Part shown: in pieces, positions 44,051 through 55,000 of the stretch
How the letters are laid out: every line of letters starts with the position of its first letter
How positions within the stretch are numbered: the first letter of the stretch is position 1
DNA from: Scilla litardierei
Lineage: Eukaryota > Streptophyta > Magnoliopsida > Asparagales > Asparagaceae
Length of the DNA stretch: 64,000 nucleotides
Assembly (NCBI GenBank): GCA_030789695.1
Contig: CM061141.1
Coordinates: forward strand, 172,312,807 to 172,376,806
Direction of reading: 5' to 3'
Notes under the pieces: generated by a model
Databases searched by the model: none
Seen by the model: only the letters and a program-made list of their open reading frames with translations
What the model was told of the DNA's origin: nothing
Made by a program: the position numbers and the translations under genes

Positions 44051-45955
44051 AAAATCCGTAAAAATGTCTGTTTGCACCGGGAGATCTTTATCTTCAACTT
44101 AAAAAAGGGAAGTAAAAATTAGGGCAAAAATCGTATTATTTAATAAAAAATAAATATCTTAAAGAAAATGTAGAAAAATAGTCCGAAGAAAAGAAAAGTC
44201 CACAAGAATATCCGTTGGAATCGGTAGATCACCATCTTCACCTAAAAAATAAGAGAAGAAAAATGTAGTCTATAAAAATCATCTTATTTAATAAAAGGTA
44301 CATATCTTCCATAAAATGTAGAAAATAGCACCAAGCTCAAAAAACCCGTAAAAATATTAGTTAGAACCGGAAGATTGCCATCTTCAACTGAAAAATAAGA
44401 AAAGGCAAAATTAGGCCAAGAATCAAATCATTTCATAAAAAAGATCCATATCTTCAAGGAAATTTAGAAAATAGCCCCGAGATCAGAATAATCTGCAAAA
44501 ATATCCGTTGGAACCAGGAGATCGCCATCTTCAGCCGGAAAAAATAGAAGACAAAATTTAGTGAAAAATCATATCATTTAATAAAAAGATCGATAACTAC
44601 CCGAAAATGTAGAAACATTGCCCAGAGATAAGAAACATCCGCAAAAATGTCCGTTGGAAGCTGAAAAATAGGCGCAGACAAAATTATGATACACAAATCA
44701 TATCATGCAATATAAAGATCCATATCTTATAGATAATGTAGAAAATAGCTCGGAGCTCAAGAAAATCCGCACAAATGTAAATTGGAACCGAGAGATCGCC
44801 ATCTTCAGCTGAAAAAAGAGAAGACCAAATTGGGGACAAAAATCATATCATTTAATTAAAATATCTACATCTTCCAGAAAAGATAGAAAAATAGTTCCAA
44901 GCTAAGAAAAATCCGCAAAAATGACTGTTGGAACAGGTAGATCGCCATCTTCAATTGAAAAAAATATGAGAAGACAATGTTACAAATCATATCATTTAAT
45001 AAAATGATCCTTATCTTTCATAAAATATAGAAAATAGCACCGAGCTTATAAAAATCCGCAAAAATGTCCACTGGAACCGGGAGATCGCCATCTTCAACTG
45101 AAAAATAAGAGAAGACAAAATTAAGTCAAAAATCATATCCTTTAATAAAAAGATTCAAATCTTTCATAAAATATAGAAAATAGCCCATAACTTTGAAAAA
45201 TCCGTAAAAATGTCTGTCGGAACCGGGAGATCTCCATCTTCAACTGAAAAAGCAGAAGACAAAATTAGGGCAAAAAATCATATTATTTAATAAAAAATAC
45301 ATATATTCTAGAATATTAGAAAATAGCATGGAGCTCAAATATCCGCAAAAATTTCCGTTGGAACAGGAGATCACCATCTTCAACTAAAAAAATAAGAGAA
45401 TATAAACATAGGCGATAAAATCTTATCATTTAAAAAGTTCTAATAAAGATTCATGTTATACAAAAAATATAGAAAATAACCCGTAGCTCAAAATAAATCT
45501 GCACAAATGTCCATTGGAACGGTAGATTGCCATCTTCAAAGTAAAAAAGAGAAGACAAAATGAGGCCAAAAAATCATATCATTTCATAAAAAGATACATA
45601 TCTTCCAGAAAATGTAGAAAATAGGCTCAAGCTAAGAAAAAAAATTTAAAAATGACCGTTGGAACCGGGAGATCGCCATCTTCAACTGAAAAATAAGATA
45701 AGACAAACGTAGGCTATGAATATCATATTATTTAATCAAAAGTACTATATCTTCCATAAAATGTAGTTGAGTTAAAAAAATACGCTAAAATGTCCGTTGA
45801 AACCTGAAGATCACCATCTTCAACTTAAAAATAATGGAAGACAAAATTAGGCAATAAAAATCATATCATTCAATAAAAAGATACATAACTTTTCTAAAAT
45901 GTAGAAAATATCCCGAAGCTCGGAAAAATCCGCAAAAATGTTCATTGGAACCGAG
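44051..45955 (-). repeat. Satellite 1, minus-orientation block, left of copia element
   Basis: About 13 monomers in the opposite orientation (words such as GATCGCCATCTTCAACTG and GAGCTCAGAAAAATCCGCAAAAATGTCC). The switch occurs near 44050 inside GGCTCTTA/AAAATCCG. The block ends at the target repeat of the copia element. Confidence 0.94.
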
Positions 45956-45960
45956 AGATC
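45956..45960. repeat. Target-site duplication AGATC, left copy
   Basis: AGATC of the satellite precedes the LTR and is repeated at 52089-52093. Confidence 0.93.
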
Positions 45961-46930
45961 TGTTGCTTTTTGTGATTCAAATCCCGTGGAGTGTTTTTCC
46001 CAGGTGACTCGGTCGAGTAGGATGCTGCTCGGTCGAGCAGCAAGCTCCTCGATCGAGCAGCAAGCTCCTCGATCGAGCAGCTTGAAGTCTCTGACAGACC
46101 AATCAGGTAGAGAGCTTGGAGAAGTTTTCCCTCCGACTCGGGTTACTCCTACTCTGTCGAGTAGGATGCTACTCGGTCGAGCAGGGAGCTACTTGACCGA
46201 GTAGCATGAAGGCTTTGTTTGCCCGAGCAGCCCGAGGGCATTCCGTTTGAAGAGGGCTACTGACACTCGGGCCAAGTAGCTAGGCTACTCGACTGAGTCG
46301 ACTCGACTCCACCTAGGGCATGTCTTCTCAACTGAGCTGACAGCCGACTCGGGCCGAGTCGGTGCAGGCCCATGCACAAAAAGCACGGGTTGGATGCATT
46401 TTTTTCCCATTGTTTTTGGTTTGTATTTAAACCTATCTATTGTTTTAGATTAGGTTAAGCCTCCTTTCAGATTGAGAGAGTTTTGGAGAGTCTCTTGCTA
46501 CCCCATTGGAGATTGGAGAGAGTTTTAGGGTTTGTGTTCTTGAGAGAAAGGTTTGGTTTTTCCTTCTCTTCTTCTTCTATTGATTTCTTCCTCTTGACTG
46601 GATTCGTGAGGGCTTGTTCCGTTGACAAGTTATTACTCACGCATGAGGGAGCGTTTTGTAACCCAAATTGTTTGGATCTCTCTACTAGTGGAATCGTCTT
46701 AGATTGGATTGCTGGACGTAGGTTGTTTACAACCGAACAAGGGTAAATTCTCTTGTGTATATGATTGATTTATTTGTTACTGTGATTCGTTTGTTGTTTT
46801 CTATTGCAAGGTCATTTAAAAATTTTGTTGGGTCGTTGGGATTAGATTTTTGCTAGCTCTATATTCATGATCAGTTTATTAGGGTTGGTTTCTGCATTGA
46901 TCCCAAGGCGATTTGGTTTCTAGCCCAACA
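45961..46930 (+). repeat. Copia element 5' LTR (970 bp)
   Basis: TGTTGCTTTTTGTGATTC...TTTCTAGCCCAACA. A cluster of CTCGGTCGAGTAG / CTCGATCGAGCAG palindrome-cored repeats lies at 45995-46360, giving the LTR a distinctive start. Ends match 51126-52088. Confidence 0.94.
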
Positions 46931-46932
46931 AG

Positions 46933-46944
46933 TGGTATCGGAGC
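46933..46944 (+). other. Copia element primer binding site
   Basis: TGGTATCGGAGC, two bases after the LTR; one mismatch to the plant initiator-Met complement TGGTATCAGAGC. Confidence 0.85.
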
Positions 46945-46984
46945 CTGTGGTTTTATTACAAAGGAAGTTAGTGGCGAAGGAAAA

Positions 46985-47923
46985 ATGGTGTCTTTGGCAA
47001 CGTTGAACATTGAGAAGTTCACCGACCGGAATGATTTTCAGATTTGGCAGACGAAGGTGAAGAATGTTTTTATGCAGATGGGGTGTTACCAGATCGTATT
47101 TAATGTCTCGAATATCGATAAGGAGGTGACTGCATCCGCTAGAGCGGAAATGAAGAGGAAGGCGTACAACGCGATTCAGTTGTCGTTATCAGATAATGTT
47201 CTGAGGGAAGTCCTAGATGAGGCGACGACATCTGATATGTGGAAGAAGCTTGAGGGACTACACATGAAGAAATCATTCATGAGTCGCCTATATTTGTTTC
47301 AGCAGCTGTATACTCTTAAGATGAAGTCTGGTTCAGCGGTGAAGGATCACAGGGATGAATTGAACAGGATTGTGCTAGAGTTGCATGGTATAGATGTGAA
47401 GATTGAAGATGAGCAACAAGCAGTTACCTTATTGTGCTCTTTGCCTGAAGAGTATAATCAGTTTGTTCGGTCGATGATTTACAACCGGACTACTCTCAAC
47501 GTGGAAGAGGTGAAGGCGACGCTTCACACAGAGCAACTATGTGGCAAGGTTCAAGGTAGAGATCATGTGAGTAACCGCGAGGAGGCATTGCATGTGAGGG
47601 GTCGACATGAAAGGAGAGGAGGCTTCAGAAAGAATAATGACCTCTCCAAGTCGAGACACTCGCAGGATAGGTTTGCGAACATCACATGCTACAATTGCCA
47701 TAAGAAGGGTCATTATTCGAATCTTTGTCCTATCAAGAATAAGAAGAAAGGAAAGGAAACCGAGAAGGATTCCGGTTCGGCATCTTTAGGGATTGATGGT
47801 GAGCATGTTCATGAAGAAGGTAGAGATACCGAGATTTTTGCTGCGAAGATTGCAGGTGATGCCAATATGGCATGGCTCATGGACAGTGGATGCTCGTATC
47901 ATATGACTCCTCATATGAGTTAG
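46985..47923 (+). pseudogene. Copia gag and protease start, stop at active-site region
   Basis: Start MVSLATLNIEKFTDR, chosen because it follows the leader and matches the Gag start of this lineage; the upstream Met at 46913 lies in the LTR. Gag blocks: NDFQIWQTKVKNVFMQMG, LREVLDEATTSDMWKKLEGL, SRLYLFQQLYTLKMKSG, LLCSLPEEYNQFV, then a CCHC zinc knuckle CYNCHKKGHYSNLC (about 47688-47728) and protease LMDSGCSYHMT (DSG catalytic). A TAG stop at 47921-47923 follows HMS, where relatives have Trp, a G-to-A change. It would form the particle and process itself. Confidence 0.92.
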
Positions 47924-47926
47924 TTC

Positions 47927-49040
47927 GTGACATACCATTCCAAGCAAGATGGAGGCTCAATCCTTATGGGGAACAATGCAATGTGTAGAACTGCAGGTAT
48001 TGGAACCATTCGGATAAAGATGCATGACTGCATAGTGCGTACACTTGCCAATGTGAGGCATGTCCCAAATTTGCGGAAGAGCCTAATCTCCATATGCGTA
48101 TTGGACAATGCCGGATGTAAATTGGTCTTTGAAAAAGACCAACTTCGAGTTTCGAAAGGAGCCATGGTTGTGATGAAGGGAAAGAAGGTTGGAAACTTAT
48201 ATGCCCTTCAAGGTACCACAATTGAAGGTGAAGCAGACGTAAGCACTACGAGCACAGTCTCCGAAGATTCGGCCAAGTTATGTGATTATCGTTTGGGTCA
48301 TCCATGTGACAAAACTCTTGATGTACTCCGAAGAAGAAAACTAATTGAAGCCTCGAATGAGAGTGTAAAATTCTATGAATCCGATGTGTACTAAAGGAAG
48401 ACAAAGCTGCAGTTTAAAACGGGGAAGCATACTTGCAAATGACCACTTGACTATGTACACACCGATGTGTGGGGACCGTACCCAGCGCCGTCAAGAGGGG
48501 GGAACTAAGTATTTTGTCTTGTTTATTGATGACTACTCTCGCAAAGTTTGGATGTACTTGATGAAGTCAAAGGACCAGACTTTTGATATGTTTCGAGAGT
48601 GGAAGACCATGGTGGAGAAGCAAACCGGAAGGCACGTGAAGGTGCTTAGATCTGACAATGGAGGTGAGTTTACCTCGAGGGAGTTTAGAAATTTCTGCAA
48701 ACTCCATGGGATCCACAGACACTTTAGCACACTCGGTGATCCGCATTCGAATGGTGTGGTGGAGCGGATGAATCGAACATTGTTGGAGAGAGTGCGGTGT
48801 TTGAGGCACTCAGCCGGTTTGGGGAAGGAATTCTGGGGAGAGATACTCTCGACTGGTTTGTACATTGTGAACAGAGTTCCTTCAGTAGCGCTTGGCTGCA
48901 AGATCACTGAGGAGATGTGGAATGGTGAAGCTGGATATTACTCGTACTTGCGCATTGTGGGTTGCCCGGCATACGTGCACCAGAGGGGCGACAAGTTGGA
49001 TCCAAGAGCAAAGAAGGAAGTGTGTCTTTCTTGGATATAG
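47927..49040 (+). pseudogene. Copia protease remainder and integrase
   Basis: After the stop the same frame continues (47927-48394): GIGTIRIKMHDCIVRTLANV, a GAG_pre-integrase segment CDYRLGHPCDKTLDVLRR. A frameshift near 48375-48400 leads into integrase (48375-49040): TKYFVLFIDDYSRKVWMY, KVLRSDNGGEFTSREFRN, HSNGVVERMNRTLLERVR, with two catalytic Asp and the Glu visible. Another frameshift follows near 49030. Integrase would insert the DNA copy. Confidence 0.9.
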
Positions 49041-49062
49041 CCATGGCGTCAAGTGATATCGT

Positions 49063-50187
49063 TTGTGGGATCTAGAGGGTCAGAAAGCGATATTGAGCCG
49101 ACTTGTCACTTTTTATGAGGATGCAATGCTCAGGGCGGAGCATTCTCACTCAAAAGATGACACGTCCGCAGAGGAGATTTCACCAGAGAGGGTTAGTCTT
49201 CCGATCCAGCCCACTCAACGACCAGGCAAAGAGTTGATGGTCAATGCTCCTGTTGAGGGAGATGATGAGGTCTATGCTGAGGACCATGTGCAGATGCCCG
49301 ATACATCTCAGGTACGGATTGACACTTATGCATGTGATGATGGAACGCGGAGATCGAAGAGGGTGAAGAAAGCGCCAGAAAGATTAGGAGCATGGGATTA
49401 TGCAGGTTATTCTTTCGATGACATGGCGTCTTATGCACTCAACCTAGAGCACGAGGAGCCAGCGACATATGGTGGAGCCATAGTCTTGGGAGATGCCGCT
49501 CAGTGGCAAGGAGCTATGGAGGAGGAGATGGAGTCTCTTCACCGGAACGACACTTGGGATTTGGTGTCGTTACCTAGCGAGAAGTGTGCCATTGGTTGTC
49601 GGTGGATATACAAAGTCAAAGAAGGTTCAACTCAAGATGGGAACAATATCAGGTACAATGCAAGGTTGGTTGCCAAGGGATTTGCACAACGGAAGGGTGA
49701 AGACTACAACAAGATATTCTCACCGGTTGTGCATCACACGTCCATTCGTGGGTTATTGGCGCTAGTTGCTAGCATGGACATGGAGTTGGAACAACTCGGT
49801 GTGAAGACTGCCTTTCTTCATGGAGATCTTGATGAGGAAATCTATATGCAGCAGCCTGAAGGGTTCAGAGTTGACGGAAAACAGACTATAGTGTGCAGGT
49901 TGAAAAAATCGTTGTACGGGTTGAAGCAGTCACCCATGCAGTGGCACAAATGATTCGATAGCTTCATGATGGGAGTAGGCTTCGAGACGAGCATCAAGGA
50001 TCAATGTGTGTATGTTCACACACTTGAGAATGGCTTGAAGATTTATTTGTTGCTCTATGTGGATGACATGCTAATTGCTTCTAATAGCATGTCAAAGGTG
50101 AAGAAGCTGAAGGAGAAGCTAGGGCAAGAATTCGACATGAAGGATTTGGGGCCCGCAAAGAAGATTCTTAGAATGGAGATTGTTTGA
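49063..50187 (+). pseudogene. Copia reverse transcriptase with mutated catalytic Asp
   Basis: Contains CRWIYKVKEGS, ARLVAKGFAQRKGEDYNKIF, then motif A as LEQLGVKTAFLHGDLDEE; the family reads QLDVKTAFLHGD, so the first catalytic Asp is Gly. Then GFRVDGKQTIVCRLKKSLYG and, after an in-frame TGA at 49951, LLLYVDDMLIASNSM with the YVDD box intact. A TGA at 50185 ends this part. Both TGA stops are in sites where CGA (Arg) or TGG would be expected. The enzyme would be inactive. Confidence 0.9.
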
Positions 50188-51013
50188 GATCGAAAGAAGC
50201 ATGAGCTTGGATTGTCACAAAAGGGTTATATTCAGAAGGTACTAGCTCGGTTTGGGATGGATAGTGCGAAGCCCGTGACAACACCTTTGGGAGCTCATTT
50301 TCAGTTGTCGGCGAGTCAGTCGCAAAGCACCGATGAGGAGAAGACTTACATGTCTCAGGTGCCATATGTGAGTGCAGTAAGAAGCTTGATGTATACGATG
50401 GTTTGCACGGGTCCAGATATTGCACAGGCCGTGGGAGTGGTTAGCAGATACATGGAAAATCCTGGCAAGGAGCATTGGCAGGCCGTCAAGTGGATCCTGA
50501 TATATCTGCGAGGCACAGCGATTGTCAGGATCCTCTATGGGAGAGGAGACGAAAAGGTGCTGACAGGTTACTGTGATAACAACTACGCAGGTGATAGAGA
50601 TAGGCGGCGATCTACCATGGGGTATGTGTTTAGTTTCGGTACTGTCGCGGTATCGTGGAGGTCGGTCTTACACTGTAGTTGCGCTATCGACCACAGAGGC
50701 CGAGTTGATTGCAGCGGTGGAAGCTGTGAAGGAGACCAAGTATTTGAGGAGTCTGCAGAGAGATTTGGGGGTGCCGTAGAGTTCGTCACATGTGCATTGT
50801 GACAGCCAGAGTGCCATTCATCTGGCGAAGCACCAAGCATACAGTTCGAGGACGAAGCATATTGAGGTGCGCGATTCTTTCCTTGAGTTGGAGAAGAAAG
50901 AGATAGAGCTTCAGAAGATCCTAACTGATTTGAACCTCGCAAACATGTTTACCAAGCCAGTTTCCGTCGTCAAGCTCCAGGTTTGCATGGAGCTGATTTC
51001 CTTATTGGCTTAG
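50188..51013 (+). pseudogene. Copia RNase H and C-terminus, frameshifted
   Basis: Encodes GYIQKVLARFGMDSAKPV, SLMYTMVCTGPDIAQAVGVV, YCDNNYAGDRDRRRSTMGYV, then with frameshifts ALSTTEAELIAAVEAVKE and HCDSQSAIHLAKHQAYSS, RTKHIEVRDSFLE. These are the connection and RNase H motifs of copia pol. It ends at 51013 before the polypurine region and 3' LTR. Confidence 0.88.
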
Positions 51014-51125
51014 GTGGCATCGGAGGGCACGTTTTTCGAGACGATGATGATTCTAGAGAGAGGATCATGGCGTGCAGTGTGGATGTACTGGGGTCATTTG
51101 TGATGAGATTTGAACCAAGGTAGAG

Positions 51126-52088
51126 TGTTGTTTTTTGTGATTCAAATCCCGTGGAGCGTTTTTCCCAGGTGACTCGATCGAGTAGGAGGCTGCTCGGCCG
51201 AGCAGCAAGCTACTCGACTAAGCAGCATGAAGTCTCTGACAGACCGAGCAGGCAGAGAGCTTGGGGAAGTTTTCCCTCTGACTCAGGTGACTCCTATTCG
51301 GTCGAGTAGGAGGCTACTCGGTCGAGCACGAGGCTACTCGGTCGAGCACGAGGCTACTCGACCTAGCAGCATGAAGGCTTTGTTTGCCTGAGCAGCCCGA
51401 GGGCATTCCGTTTGAAGAGGGCTACTGACACTCGGGCCAAGTAGCTAGGCTACTCGACCGAGTCGACTCGACTCCACCTAGGGCATGTCCGCTCGACCGA
51501 GCTCAATCGAGCTAACAGCCGACTCGGGCCCATGCGCGAAAACCATGGTTTGGATGCGTTTTTTCCATTGTTTTGGGTTTGTATTAAAACCTATCTATTG
51601 TTTTAGATTAGGTTAAGCCTACTTTCAGATTGAGAGAGTTTTGGAGAGCCTCTTGCTACCCCATTGGAGATTGGAGAGATTTTTAGGGTTTGTGTTCTTG
51701 AGAGAAAGGGTGGTTTTTTCCTTCTCTTCTTCTTTTATTGATTTCTTCCTCTTGAGTGGATTCGTGATGGCTTGTTCCGTTGACAAGTTATTACTCACGC
51801 GTGAGGGAGCGTTTTGTAACCCTAATTGTTTGGATCTCTCTACTAGTGGAATCGTCTCAGATTGGATTGTTGGACGTATGTTGTTTACAACCGAACTAGG
51901 ATAAATTCTCTTGTGTCTGCGATTGATTTATTTGTTGCTGTGATTCGTTTGCTGCTTTCTATTACAAGGCCATTTGGGAATTTCGTTGGGTCGTTGGGAT
52001 TAGATTTTTGTTAGCTCTATATTCCTGATCAGTTTATTAGGGTTGGTTTCAGCAATGATCCCAAGGCGATTTGGTTTCCACCCCAACA
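51126..52088 (+). repeat. Copia element 3' LTR (963 bp)
   Basis: TGTTGTTTTTTGTGATTC...CCACCCCAACA, matching the 5' LTR. The palindrome cluster at 51160-51540 has diverged in unit content from the 5' copy. The frame at 51641-51904 is LTR sequence, not a gene. AGATC follows. Confidence 0.94.
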
Positions 52089-52093
52089 AGATC
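52089..52093. repeat. Target-site duplication AGATC, right copy
   Basis: Second copy of 45956-45960, at the LTR end. Confidence 0.93.
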
Positions 52094-55000
52094 GCCATCT
52101 TCAACTGAAAAAATAATAAAATAAAAAATTAGGTCAAAAAATCATATCATTTAATAAAAAGATCCATAACTTCCAAAAATGTAGAAAAATAAACATGAGC
52201 TCAGAAAAATTGACAAAAATGTCCGTTGGAACTAGGGGATCGCCAACTTCAATTGAATAATAAGAGATACAAAATTCAGTTATAAAAATCATATCATTTA
52301 ACATAAAGATTCATATCATACAAAAATATAGAAAATAGCTCGAAGCTAAAAAACCGAAAAAATATCTGTTGGATTCAACTGAAAAATAAAAGAAGAAAAG
52401 AATAGGCCTAAAAATCGTATCATTTAATAAAAAGATACATATCTGCCATAAAATGAAGAAAATAGCACTGAGTCAGAAAAATCCACCAATATGTCCGTTG
52501 GACCCTAAAGATCGCCATGATCAGCTGAAAAATATGAGAAGACAAAATCAGGCTATAAAAATCTTGGCATTTACTAAAGAGATTCATATCTTTAATAAAA
52601 TGAAGAAAATTGCATGGAGCTCAGAAAAATCCGCAAAAATATCCATTGGAACCGGGAGATCGTCATCTTCAACTGAAAAATAAGAGAAGAAAAATTAGGA
52701 TATAAAAATCATATCATTTAATATAAAGATTCTTATCTTTCAAAAAGTGTAGAAAGTAACACCGAGCTCAGAAAATCCGCAAAAATGTTCGTTGGAACCG
52801 GAATATCGCCATCTTCAATTACAAATAAGAGAAGGCAAAATTAGGCTAAAAATCATATCATGTAATAAAAAATCGCCATCTTCAACTGGAAAAAAAGAGA
52901 AGACAAATTTAGGCTATAAAATTCATATCAATTAATAAAAATATCAATATCTTTCAAAAAATGTAGAAAATAGCACCCAGCTCAGAAAATGATATATAAA
53001 AATCTTATCAGTTGAAGATGGCGATATCCGGTTACAACTGACATTTTTTAGATGAAGATGGAAATTTCGTGGTTCTGATTTTGTCTTGTCTTAAATTTCT
53101 GTTGAAGATGGCGATTTCCCGGTTTCAACGAACATTTTTGGCCTAATTTTTTCTTCTCTGATATCATTTAATTAAACGATCCATATTCTCTAGAAAATGT
53201 GAAAAATAGCTAGGAGTCCAGAAAAATCCGTAAAATTGTCCATTGGAACCAGGATATCACCATCTTTAAACGAAAATAAGAGAAGACAAAATAAGGCCAA
53301 AAAATCATATCATTTAATAAAAAGATCGCCATCAACTGGAAAATAAGAGAAGACAAAATTAGGCAACAAAAATCATATAAATTAATATAAAGATCCTTAT
53401 CTTTTAGAAAAAAATAGAAAATAGCCACGAGCTCAGAAAAATACACAAAAATTTCTGTTGGAACCAGGAGATCGTCATCTTCAACTGAAAATAAGTGAGA
53501 TAAACATAGGCTATAAAAATCTTTTCATTTAATATAAAGATCCTTATCTTAAAGAAAATGTAGAAAATTGAGTGGAGCTCAGAAAAATCTGCAAAAATGT
53601 CCGTTAGAATTGGGAGACCACCATCTTTAACGAAAAAAAAAGAGAAGACAAAATTAATGCAAAAAGTCCTATCATTTAATAAAAAGATATGTATCTTCCA
53701 AAAATGTAGAAAAATAGTCTTGAGCTCAGAAAAATCTGCAAAAATTCCCGTTATCAGGAAATTGCCATTTTCAACTAATAAATAAGAGATGACAAACTTA
53801 GTCTATTAAAATTAAATCATTTAATTAAAAGGTCACTTTCTTTAATAATGAATAGAAAATAGCCTCGAGCTGAGAAAATTCCGCAAAAATTCCCGTTATC
53901 GGGAAATTGCCATTTTCAACTAATAAATACGAGATGACAAACTTAGTCTATTAAAATTAAATCATTTAATTAAAAGGTCACTATCTTCAATAATGAATAG
54001 AAAATAGCCTCGAGCTGAGAAAAATCCGCAAAAATATTCGTTGGAACTGAGAGATTGCCCCAACTGAAAAATAAGAGAAAACAAGAGTAGGCCATAAAAA
54101 TCACATCATTTAATATAAATATCCATATCTTACAGAAAATGTAGAAAATAGCATGGAGCTCAGAAAATTCCGTAAAAATTTCCGTTAGAACTGGGAGATC
54201 GCCATATTCAACTAAAAAATAAGAGTATACAAACTTAGTCTATAAAAATCATATCATTTAATAAAAATATTCATTTCTTTAGTAAACTGTAGAAAATGGT
54301 TCCGAGTTTAAAAAATATCTGCAAAAATTGCCGTTGGAACTGGAAAAGCGACATCTTCAACTGAAAAATCAGAGAAGATAAAATTAGGCTATAAAAACCA
54401 TTTCATTTAATATAAAGAATGATATCTTACAGAAAACTAAGAAAATATCCCCGAGGTCAGAATAATAAGCAAAATGTCCGTTAGAAACGAGAGATCAATA
54501 TCTTCAACTGAAAAATAAAAGAAGACAAAATTTGGCCTAAAAATCATGTCATTTAATAAAAAGATTCATTACTTATCGAAAATGTAAAAATAATAGCCTC
54601 AAGCTCAGAAAAATATGCAATAATGTCCCTTGGAACCATATGAATTAATATAAAAATCATATTATTTAATATAAAGATTCGTATGATACAAAAATATAGA
54701 AAACAGTGTGAAGCTCAAAAAATCAACGCAAATGTCCATTAGAACCAGGAGATTGCCATCTTCAAATTAAAAAAAGCGAAGACAAAATTGTGCCACAAAA
54801 TCATATCATTTCATAAAAAATACATATCTTCCAGAAAATGAAGAAAAATAGTCTTAAGCAAAGAAAATTCTGCGAAAATGTCCGTAGAAACCGGGAGATC
54901 GCCACTTTCAACTAAAAATAAGAGAAGACAACATTAGGATCGTCATCTTCAACTGGAAAAATAAGAGAATACAAACGTAGGCTATAAAAATCATATTATT

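Larger units (their letters stand above)
45961..52088 (+). mobile_element. Complete but inactive Ty1/copia element (Tnt1/Tork-like)
   Basis: A 6128-bp element with two ~965-bp LTRs, a 5-bp duplication AGATC, initiator-Met-type primer site, gag, protease, integrase, reverse transcriptase and RNase H in the copia order on the plus strand. Several stops and frameshifts and a lost catalytic Asp make it dead. LTRs differ by roughly four to five per 100 bases in the stretch I compared, more than the Athila-like or Sirevirus pairs. The Tork-type Gag (CYNCHKKGHY zinc knuckle) suggests the Tnt1 lineage. Confidence 0.93.

Noticed and set aside
45938..46746. Two frames in the copia LTR (45938-46204 and 46483-46746, and 51641-51904)
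   Set aside because: They lie wholly within LTR sequence or its border and are present in both LTRs.
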